A model generated the notes under the pieces. It was not told the DNA's origin. It searched no databases and saw nothing but the letters and a program-made list of their open reading frames with translations. Shown here piece by piece: positions 53,593-61,178 of a stretch of DNA of 64,000 nucleotides (positions are counted from its first letter, which is position 1; every line of letters starts with the position of its first letter). The position numbers and the translations under genes were made by a program. The DNA comes from Aureimonas psammosilenae (GTDB lineage: Bacteria; Pseudomonadota; Alphaproteobacteria; Rhizobiales; Rhizobiaceae), in the NCBI RefSeq assembly GCF_009176975.1, contig NZ_WEZG01000001.1, forward strand, positions 62,001 through 126,000. Reading direction: 5' to 3'.

Positions 53593-55080
53593 TCAGCCTT
53601 CCGCCAGCGTGCCGTCGAGATAGGCTTCCAGCGTCGCGCGCGTGCCCTTCGAGTAAAGGCTCGACAGGGCGTGGGCGAAGCGGCGCTTGAAGAGGTTGTT
53701 GTCGGCGAGGTCGCCGAAGATGTCGCGCAACTCCAGAAACGCCTGCGGGTTGCTCTGCGCCTTCACCGCCGCCTCGTGCAGGCGGTCGCGGTTGACGTCG
53801 GCGATCTCGATCGGCGCGCCGGAGTCGCTGGTGCCGGCGAGATAACGGCACCAGAGCGCCGAGACGAGCGACAGGCCGACGACGTCCTCGTTCCTTGCCA
53901 GCCGGTCGCGCGTCGAGGGCAGGATGAATTTCGGCTGGCGGTTGGAGCCGTCGAGTGCGAGGCGCGGGATGGTGTCGCGCACCTTCGGATTGCCGAAGCG
54001 CTGCTGGATGATGCGGAAATAATCGTCGAGATTCGTGTCCGGCACCGGGGGCACGATCGGTACGATCTCTTCGAGTTCGAGCTTCGACAGGAAGCGGTCG
54101 ATGATCGGCTCCTCCATCGCCTCGTGGACGAGCGCGATGTCGAGAAGCGCCGCCGGATAGGCGATGGCCGCGTGGCCGCCGTTGAGGATGCGGATCTTCA
54201 TGTGCTCGTAGGGCGCGACGTCGGGCACGAACTGGACGCCGACCTCCTCGAAGGCGGGCCGGCCGAGCGGGAAGTGATCCTCTACCACCCATTGCCGGAA
54301 GCCCTCGCAGAAGACGGGCGCGGCGTCCTCGACCCCGAACTCGTTCTTGAGGAACTCGATCTGGCCGGGATTGGTGGCCGGCGTGATGCGGTCCACCATG
54401 CCGTTCGGGAAGGCGACTTGGCTCTCGATCCACTCGGCGAAGGCGGGGTCGGAAAGCTTGGCGAGGCCGTGGAGGGTGGCGCGGGTCACCTCGCCGTTGC
54501 CGGGAATGTTGTCGCAGGACATGACGGTGAACGGCGGAACGCCGGCGTCGCGCCGCGCCCTCAACCCGGCGATGATGAGACCGAAGACGGTCTTCGGCGC
54601 GTCCGGGTTTTTTCCGTCCTCGACCATCGCGGGATGGGCGGGGTCGAAGACGCCCGTCGCGGGATCGAGGAAATAGCCGCCTTCGGTGATCGTCAGGGAC
54701 ACGATGCGGATGGCGGGATCGGCGAGCCGGGCGATCGTCGCCGCCGGGTTGCCGGGCGCCAGATAGTCGATCATGACGCCGGTGACGCCGGCTTCGTTGC
54801 GGTCGCGGTCCTGTTCCACCACGGTGCAGAGATAGTCCTGCGCTTCCAGCCGCGTCTTCATCGCCGCGTCGGACGGCAGGACGCCCGCGCCGACAATGGC
54901 GAAATCGCGGCTGAGGCCCTTCTCGAAGAGTTCGTGCAGGTAAACCGCCTGATGGGCGCGGTGGAAGTTGCCGACGCCGAAATGCACGATGCCGGGCGAC
55001 ATGTCCTCGCGCTTGTAGGTCGGAACGGCGACCTTGGGCCCGAGCGAGGCAAGGGTTTCCAGCGAAAGCTTGGCGGTCAT
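53593..55080 (-). CDS. Mannitol 2-dehydrogenase-family polyol dehydrogenase
   Basis: 495 aa NAD-dependent long-chain (polyol-specific) dehydrogenase. HFGVGNFHRAHQAVY near the N-terminus is the nucleotide-binding signature; SCDNIPGNGEVTRATLHGLA, PNGMVDRITP and the catalytic KIRILNGGHAAIAYPA (Lys/Asn/His set) follow. The likely substrate is mannitol or another hexitol, oxidised to fructose or a ketose. ATG 55080 is chosen; the longer frame upstream adds nothing family-like. It appears monocistronic: no sugar transporter is next to it, unlike typical smo/mtl loci. Confidence 0.9.
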   Translation of the reverse strand: MTAKLSLETLASLGPKVAVPTYKREDMSPGIVHFGVGNFHRAHQAVYLHELFEKGLSRDFAIVGAGVLPSDAAMKTRLEAQDYLCTVVEQDRDRNEAGVTGVMIDYLAPGNPAATIARLADPAIRIVSLTITEGGYFLDPATGVFDPAHPAMVEDGKNPDAPKTVFGLIIAGLRARRDAGVPPFTVMSCDNIPGNGEVTRATLHGLAKLSDPAFAEWIESQVAFPNGMVDRITPATNPGQIEFLKNEFGVEDAAPVFCEGFRQWVVEDHFPLGRPAFEEVGVQFVPDVAPYEHMKIRILNGGHAAIAYPAALLDIALVHEAMEEPIIDRFLSKLELEEIVPIVPPVPDTNLDDYFRIIQQRFGNPKVRDTIPRLALDGSNRQPKFILPSTRDRLARNEDVVGLSLVSALWCRYLAGTSDSGAPIEIADVNRDRLHEAAVKAQSNPQAFLELRDIFGDLADNNLFKRRFAHALSSLYSKGTRATLEAYLDGTLAEG

Positions 55081-55185
55081 GGGCCGATTGTCCTCCAATG
55101 CGGTCCGCTTAACCCAGCGGCCCGCGATGAAGGATCGGTGGATCATTTGCCGCCGTCGCCGTCAATGCCCCCGCTGTGTGGCCGC

Positions 55186-57591
55186 TCACCAACCGGGCGG
55201 CACGAAACGCGCGGGCGGCACGCTTGGGCGGCGTGGCGACAGATCGCCGGGCGGCCAGGCGAGACCGCTCGTCGGGTGCGCGCCCCGGTCGAGAAGCGGC
55301 GATCCGAAGGGATCGCGCGCCAGAACCTCCGGCCAACGGGCCCGCAGCCGTTCTTCCTCGCGGGCAAGCGCCGCCGGGTCCGGCTTCGGGCGCGAGGCCG
55401 AGCGAGTGAGCGTGGCGTCGGGCGTGAGGAGAACCCGCCGCCCGAGAGCCTGAAGCTTCAGGCAGTAATCCACGACCCCCAGATGTTCGGGGAAAAGCAG
55501 CGGGTCGAAACCGCCGAGCGCCAGAAAATCGGCCCGGCGCGTCAGAAGGCACCCATCCCCAAGGGCGGCAGCCTGACGCGACACGAGAAGCGCATCGCCG
55601 TGACCGGGATCGCTCGCCGGTAAGCCGGCAAACAAAGGCGCGGGCAGGCCCCTGGGCCGAAGCCTCAGCCCGGCTTCCGCCACGTGGTTCTCGGCGTCCA
55701 GGATCACGGGGCCGACCGCGCCGATATCCGGCTCGGCCATGCGCGACAGAAGCTCGGAAAGCCAGTCCGGTGAAAAGGACCGAAGCCGGGCATCGAGGAT
55801 GCAGACGAGGTCGCCCTTTGCCTGCGTCACACCCTCGCCGAGGCGACGGCTGCGCGAAGCGCTTTCCGAGGCCTCGAGAAAGTCGATGCCCTCGAGGCCC
55901 AAGCGCTCGCGCCGTTCCTCCGGGAGCGGAAAAGCGCCGATCACGAGAAGGCCGAGTTCGCAAGCGGAGCGGGCGGGCTCCAGGGCTTCGAGCGCCGGCT
56001 CGATCGCCTGCCCGTCGTCGCCTACGTCGAGAAGCACGGTCAGGCTTCGCGGCCCCGCTTCGCGCCGGATGCGAAGGGCGGGAAGCGTCGGCGACAAGCG
56101 CGGGCTCACCTCGGCCTCGACCTGCCGGGCGGCCAGATGGGCGCGAACGGCATCAAGGGCAACCTCGGGCGCCGGCAGCGCGGCGAGCGGCACCGTCACG
56201 GCGAAGCCCGGCACGTGGAGATGAACGGACCGGGACGGCCCGCTCGTGTCGAGGGGGGCGAGGAACAGGCCGAGAAGGTCGCCGAGGCCCCGACGCGCCG
56301 CCTCGATCGCCGCGCTTTTCCGCATCGCGAAGGCGAATGCGCCCGATCCTTGTTCCAGCGCGCGCTCGTAGTCGAAGGCAGGCAGCGCCAGCGGGTGAAG
56401 CGAGCCGTCCTCGGCGGCGAGGCAGATGTCGCCATAGGCGATCGCGGCGGTGGGATCGTCTTCGAGCGCCCCCAGGAGGCGATCGGCCGCATGGGCGTGG
56501 ATCGCCGATCCCGCCGGCAGAAACATGACGGTCTCGCAGTCAACGGCGTCGGTTTGAAGAAAGCGCGAAAGATCGGCCGGATCGAAGCGGCCCGGCCTGC
56601 CGGCCTCCGGCAGCGCCGCGCCGATCCAGCCGCCAGCGATCTCGAGGCCCGGCCCGGACAGCGTTTCCTCCGCGCCGTCCTCGCCGAGCGCCACCACCGC
56701 CACCGGCCCCTTCGGTTGGCAAGGCGTCGGTGGCAGCGGAAAGCGCTTGCGCCATTCGGCGAAGGCGGCAAACGGCACGGCGTCCGGGAAGGCGGCGTCG
56801 AAGAAGGCGCCGCGCAAGGCTTCCTCCTCTGCTTCCGTCTCGGCAGCTTGGAGGAGGTGATCGCGAAGACCGTCCGCGAAGGCGATCACCGTCACCGGAC
56901 TGCCGGGCAGGGGGCGGCCTTCGCAGAAAAGCTCGATCCGATGTGCCCGCCCATCGGCGAAGGCGCGGGGCAAGGCGAGGTCGAAGCCCGGCTCCGGCGT
57001 TTCGCTCCCGCCCCGCGACACGCTTCGCCAGCGGTCGGCGCGCGCCCACGCGATGCGCGCGCCGTCGGCATAGGCTTCCACCAGCGGCGGAAAGGGCGCC
57101 GAGCCCCGCCGCACCCACCCGGACAAGCGAAGCCCGCCGCACCATGCGACATGACCACCGGGGGCGGCGCTCGGCGCGAAATCCGTTCCGTTTGAAAGAT
57201 CGAGTTCATCCCCCAGGATCGCGTCGGCATTGGCGAGGCGAAGCGCGGCGGTTCGGGAATGGGCGACGAGCGCGGAATCGGGGTGAAAGGCGAAGCCGTG
57301 GCAGGCGTCGCCGCCGCTTGGCCCGAGCGTCGGGTCGAACAGTTCGGCCCGCGCGAGGCCGAAGGGTCGGCCATCGAGAAGGAACTCCACGACGAAGCGC
57401 CGGTCCGGCTCGGCCGGATCGAAGACATGGCCCTCGAAAACTGCTTCGCCGGTGCGAAGAAGCCGCGTCCGCAGGCCCGGTTCAGGCGGCGGGCTGCTCG
57501 TCCCCGCCGACTGGCCCGTCCCCTCGCGCCGGCGTCGCCGCGAGGCGATCAGCGAACCAATCGACGATCGCGAGGATGGGGTCTCGGACAT
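55186..57591 (-). CDS. Large glycosyltransferase-like protein with GT2-type C-terminal domain
   Basis: About 801 aa if ATG 57591 is used; this start overlaps the upstream GT2 gene by 110 bp, so the true start may be later, near the GEAVFEGHVFDP segment. Residues about 45-290 hold two beta-rich segments (FEGHVFDPAEPDRRFVVEFLLDGRP and a second LSGWVRRG unit) of the sort found in rhizobial glycan proteins. The C-terminal third resembles GT2 enzymes: KGDLVCILDARLRSFSPDWL, AAALGDGCLLTRRADFLALG and GFDPLLFPEHLGVVDYCLKL. The DxD-like site reads LDARL, so activity is uncertain. It probably forms an operon with the GT2 gene. Confidence 0.7.
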   Translation of the reverse strand: MSETPSSRSSIGSLIASRRRRREGTGQSAGTSSPPPEPGLRTRLLRTGEAVFEGHVFDPAEPDRRFVVEFLLDGRPFGLARAELFDPTLGPSGGDACHGFAFHPDSALVAHSRTAALRLANADAILGDELDLSNGTDFAPSAAPGGHVAWCGGLRLSGWVRRGSAPFPPLVEAYADGARIAWARADRWRSVSRGGSETPEPGFDLALPRAFADGRAHRIELFCEGRPLPGSPVTVIAFADGLRDHLLQAAETEAEEEALRGAFFDAAFPDAVPFAAFAEWRKRFPLPPTPCQPKGPVAVVALGEDGAEETLSGPGLEIAGGWIGAALPEAGRPGRFDPADLSRFLQTDAVDCETVMFLPAGSAIHAHAADRLLGALEDDPTAAIAYGDICLAAEDGSLHPLALPAFDYERALEQGSGAFAFAMRKSAAIEAARRGLGDLLGLFLAPLDTSGPSRSVHLHVPGFAVTVPLAALPAPEVALDAVRAHLAARQVEAEVSPRLSPTLPALRIRREAGPRSLTVLLDVGDDGQAIEPALEALEPARSACELGLLVIGAFPLPEERRERLGLEGIDFLEASESASRSRRLGEGVTQAKGDLVCILDARLRSFSPDWLSELLSRMAEPDIGAVGPVILDAENHVAEAGLRLRPRGLPAPLFAGLPASDPGHGDALLVSRQAAALGDGCLLTRRADFLALGGFDPLLFPEHLGVVDYCLKLQALGRRVLLTPDATLTRSASRPKPDPAALAREEERLRARWPEVLARDPFGSPLLDRGAHPTSGLAWPPGDLSPRRPSVPPARFVPPGW

Positions 57592-59524
57592 GGGGCGCGT
57601 TCGGGCTTTCGACGGAAAAGACGCCGTCATCCTCGCATGGAGCAAGGTTCGGCGCGAGGGGAAGGCCGGTTTCGAGGGCAACCGCCCGTCCGAGCTCGGC
57701 GGCGAAGGGCGCGGCGAGTCCTCGCGCGCCGTAGCGAAGGGCGGTGCGCCCGCCATCGCCGGGCGCGACCGGCCCCGTCACGAAGACATTGCCGCGACCC
57801 ATCAAGGCGAGATCGTCGCCGGTTCGGCCGAGAACCACGATGCGCGCTTGCGCGTCGCGGCTGCGAAGGGCGGCGGATAAGGCGCGGATGAAGGCGTCTT
57901 CTCTTGGAGAAGGAGGACCGGGAACAAGGGCGAGCGTCGGCACTCGCGTCGATCGCGGGGGAAGGCCGGCGGCCGGCGGGGAGGGCAGCTCGGTTCCGGC
58001 CTTCCCAAGCCGTGCGGCGATCGCCTCGCGCGCTTCGCGCAAGGGATCGGCCTTCGCATAGGCCGCGCATTCGGTGGCGAAACCCGGGAAGCGCCGGCGC
58101 AGAAGCGCGAGATTGCGGACAGTCAGCACCCGCTTCTCGGTGCCGAACGACAGGCCGCCATGGTGGACCACATAAACGGAGGGTGCGCAGACATTGCGAA
58201 AGCCCGCCCGCCGGGCGCGGAGGCAAAGCTCCACATCCTCGAAATAACCCCGCCCATAGATCAGCGGCATGGTCCCGACCGCCTCCATGCAGTCGTGGCG
58301 GATGGTCAGACAGAAGCCGGTGCCGTTCGGCAGATCCACCGTGACGCCGTTGTTGGCGAGCCGCGCCGCCTCGTCGATCCGCTCCGTTTGCCCCTTGTCC
58401 GGCGCGGGTGCAGCTTCGCCATGGCGCGGGAAGCTCGCATATTCGCCGTTGTTGGACAAAGGCGTCGCGGTGCCGATATCGGGCGCCGAATAAAGCGCGT
58501 CCTGCAACCGGTCGAGAGCGCCGGTGGGCAAGATCGCGTCGGCGTTGAGAAGCAGGATATCGCAGCCCGAGAGCGCCGTTATCCCGCGCTGAACGCTCGC
58601 CGCGAAGCCGAGATTGACGGGGTTGCGCAGCAGTTCGATCCGGCCCTTGCTCGCGCGTTCTTCCAGCCATGCGACGAGTTCGGGCTCGGGCGAAGCGTCC
58701 TCCACCGCGACGACGCGGATGTCGCGGTTTTCCGTTTCCGCCAGAAGCGCCTCAAGGCAAAGCCGCGTCGTTTCGAGGTCGCGATAGATCGGCACGACGA
58801 CGCCGAGGCTGGCGCGGGTCGGCACGAGAGCGGGCGCGCGGCTTTTGCCGCCGAGCGCGCGGGCGCTGCGGGGCAGGAGCCGGCCTTCCGCCGCCGTACC
58901 CATTGGGCCGACGAGCCGGAAGCGGTCGGGCACAAAGTCCGGTTCGAGGTCCACGAGTGCCGCCGCGAAGGACGGAGCCACGAAGGGGAGCGAGGGATCG
59001 GGCGCGAGCGTCACCGCAAGGCTCGCCGCCGGCCCGAAGAGTTCGAGCCGCGCCGCGCCGGTTCCCGGCCATGCGGCCAAGCCCGTCAGCCGGTCGTCGA
59101 GAAGGTCGAGCCGAACCGTCGCGCGGCCTTGGCCCGCCATCCGCTCCAGCGCCGCGCGCTTGGCGTCGGGCGAGGCTTCCGGGCTGTCGATCAGCGCCGA
59201 GGCCGCTTCGTTCGCATCCTCGCCTAGTGACAAGCGGAGGCGCGTCGCGGCGACGAAGGGGTCGAGCGGATCGGCATTGCCGGCGCGCAGGAGATCGGCT
59301 TCGGCTTCCTCCTGCCAGCCGCAAAGGCGCGCGGCGAGCGCCCGGATCGCCAGATCGGCGGCGCGGGGGCGCGCGTCGATGCGGCAGCGGCGGTCGATCA
59401 GCTCATAGGCGTCCGCCGGACGGCCCGCGCGCAAAGCCCGCGTCGCGGCGAGCGTCAGCGCCTCGGTGTGCCGGGTCGCATCGCCGAGGTGAAGACTGCG
59501 CCAAAGCTCACCGAGACTTTCCAA
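57482..59524 (-). CDS. GT2-family glycosyltransferase with extra N- and C-terminal domains
   Basis: 680 aa. Residues 1-110 are helical and TPR-like. A linker domain (about 130-235) precedes a GT-A glycosyltransferase domain (about 239-470): LGVVVPIYRDLETTRLCLEA, NPVNLGFAASVQRGI, LLNADAILPTGAL (the DxD region), NGTGFCLTI and YFEDVELCLRARRAGF with the catalytic Asp. A C-terminal segment (about 520-670) looks like a shortened second sugar-nucleotide fold. It probably transfers a sugar from a nucleotide donor to a surface glycan or protein. Divergent from the Hint-domain gene 172 bp away. Confidence 0.83.
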   Translation of the reverse strand: MESLGELWRSLHLGDATRHTEALTLAATRALRAGRPADAYELIDRRCRIDARPRAADLAIRALAARLCGWQEEAEADLLRAGNADPLDPFVAATRLRLSLGEDANEAASALIDSPEASPDAKRAALERMAGQGRATVRLDLLDDRLTGLAAWPGTGAARLELFGPAASLAVTLAPDPSLPFVAPSFAAALVDLEPDFVPDRFRLVGPMGTAAEGRLLPRSARALGGKSRAPALVPTRASLGVVVPIYRDLETTRLCLEALLAETENRDIRVVAVEDASPEPELVAWLEERASKGRIELLRNPVNLGFAASVQRGITALSGCDILLLNADAILPTGALDRLQDALYSAPDIGTATPLSNNGEYASFPRHGEAAPAPDKGQTERIDEAARLANNGVTVDLPNGTGFCLTIRHDCMEAVGTMPLIYGRGYFEDVELCLRARRAGFRNVCAPSVYVVHHGGLSFGTEKRVLTVRNLALLRRRFPGFATECAAYAKADPLREAREAIAARLGKAGTELPSPPAAGLPPRSTRVPTLALVPGPPSPREDAFIRALSAALRSRDAQARIVVLGRTGDDLALMGRGNVFVTGPVAPGDGGRTALRYGARGLAAPFAAELGRAVALETGLPLAPNLAPCEDDGVFSVESPNAPHVRDPILAIVDWFADRLAATPARGDGPVGGDEQPAA

Positions 59525-59696
59525 ATCCGATCCGTCGCTTCGAAGACCAGTTCAATCTGGCACCGTTCGCTTTCGGAAGGCTGGCGTCTTCATTCTTTGC
59601 TCGGCACGTTTGGAGGTCTCGCTTGGAGACGGGAGCGGGCCGAGGCATTCTCTGCCCGAGAAAGCTTCACGCCCCCGCGAACAAGATGATGGCTCG

Positions 59697-61178
59697 ATGA
59701 GCAACATCCAGGACGACAACGATCCGACGGGCGAGGAGTCCGGCTCGAACGACGCCCTGGATTCCAAGGACCGCTCGTCCGGCGGCGCGTCGGGCAATGC
59801 CGGCGTCCTGATGTCGGGCGGTCTGGCGACAACCACCGCCATGAGCACCGGCACGACCGCCGCTGCCGGTACGGAAGCCGGGGCATCCTCGGCCTCCAGC
59901 GCCGGTGGTTCGGGTGCGGCGGAAGGCGAGGGCGAGAGTTCGAACGCCGGCGCGGCCGGATCGGCGGGGGAAGCCGCATCCGGCGGCACAAGCTCGTCGC
60001 AAGCAGCGGCAGGCTCCAGCGCCAAGGCTTCCGGTGGCACGGCAACGCTTCAAGCGGGCTCGGGAGCGGGCGGCATCGGTTCGCGAGACGGCGGCGGCTC
60101 GGCTTCCGGTGCTTCGCGGTCTTCGGGCGAAAGCGCTTCGCGCGGCGGCGAAGGGGCGGCGGGTGCCGCAGCGGGCGGCTCAACGGGCGGCGGCGCGTCG
60201 TCGGGTTCCTCGGAAGGGGGTTCCGGCGGTTCGGGCGGCGGCTCCGAGGCGTCCGCGTCTTCGGGCGAAGGCTCGGCTGGCGGGAGCGGCGAATCCGGCG
60301 GGGGAAGCGGGGGAAGCGGGGGAGGCGGCGAAACGTCCTCCGCTGCTGCCGCCACAGCGGCGTCCGCCACCGACAGCGCCTCGGGGTCAAGCGGGGGAAC
60401 GGCGTCCTCGTCGTCCCCCGGGCATATCGGCGCCGGCTCCACCTCGTCCTCGTCCTCTTCCGGTTCGTCCAGTTCGAGCGCCGATCACGGATCGACGGCG
60501 GCCAGCCATCAAACCTCCGCGCCGTCCTCCATCGACCTCTCGCAGGTCTCCAGCCGAAACACGGCAACGAGCTTCGAAACGCCCGTCTGCTTCCGCCCCG
60601 GCACGCTGATCGAGGTGCCGGACGGATCGTCGGTCCGGGTGGAGGATCTGCGTCCCGGCGATCCGGTGCTGCTCGCCGGCGGCGGCTCGGTGCCCGTTCG
60701 CTGGATCGGCCGCCAAACGGTGGATGCTCGCGCGGGCGATCCCTTGCGCGTTCTGCCGATCCGCATCCGGGCCGGCGCGCTCGGGCCGAACCTGCCTTGC
60801 CGCGACCTTTTTCTGTCGCCCGACCATGCCGTAGCCCTGGACGGCGTTCTGATCCATGCCGGCGCGCTGGTGGACGGCGTCGCGGTCACGCGCGAAACGG
60901 CGGTGCCGGACCGGCTCCTTTATCTCCACGTCGAACTGCCGATCCACGGGCTCGTCCTCGCCGAAGGCTTGGCGGCCGAGAGCTTCGTGGACAATCCCGA
61001 GCGCCTCGCCTTCGACAACTGGGCCGAGCGCGAGGCGCTTCTTGTCCACGCGCCGCCCTGCCGCGAGATGGACCTGCCGCGCGCCAAGTCGGCGCGTCAG
61101 GTGCCCGGCGCCCTCCGCCGTCGCCTCCAAGCGCGTGCGCTTCTGTTCGTCGAGGATCAGCGCGCGCTCGTCGCCTGA
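59697..61178 (+). CDS. Ser/Gly/Ala-rich protein with C-terminal Hint (hedgehog/intein-type) domain
   Basis: 493 aa. The first 20 residues are acidic (MSNIQDDNDPTGEESGSND) with no signal peptide. Residues about 20-295 are almost wholly Ser, Gly, Ala and Thr in irregular short repeats (SGGGSGGSGGGGE, SSSSSSGSSSSS). Cys298 opens a Hint_2-type domain (CFRPGTLIEVPDGSSVRVED, then RWIGRQTV, LSPDHAVAL with His377, and LAAESFVDNPERL). Hint domains cleave or splice at the cysteine. The low-complexity part could be a heavily glycosylated stalk: flanking genes encode glycosyltransferases. Export route unknown; type I or other secretion possible. ATG 59697 is preferred over the in-frame ATG 29 codons upstream. 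Confidence 0.8.
   Translation: MSNIQDDNDPTGEESGSNDALDSKDRSSGGASGNAGVLMSGGLATTTAMSTGTTAAAGTEAGASSASSAGGSGAAEGEGESSNAGAAGSAGEAASGGTSSSQAAAGSSAKASGGTATLQAGSGAGGIGSRDGGGSASGASRSSGESASRGGEGAAGAAAGGSTGGGASSGSSEGGSGGSGGGSEASASSGEGSAGGSGESGGGSGGSGGGGETSSAAAATAASATDSASGSSGGTASSSSPGHIGAGSTSSSSSSGSSSSSADHGSTAASHQTSAPSSIDLSQVSSRNTATSFETPVCFRPGTLIEVPDGSSVRVEDLRPGDPVLLAGGGSVPVRWIGRQTVDARAGDPLRVLPIRIRAGALGPNLPCRDLFLSPDHAVALDGVLIHAGALVDGVAVTRETAVPDRLLYLHVELPIHGLVLAEGLAAESFVDNPERLAFDNWAEREALLVHAPPCREMDLPRAKSARQVPGALRRRLQARALLFVEDQRALVA

Noticed and set aside
59610-59696. Earlier start for the Hint protein at 59610
   Set aside because: The extra 29 residues are polar with no signal peptide, and they lie in the divergent promoter region; ATG 59697 is more economical.
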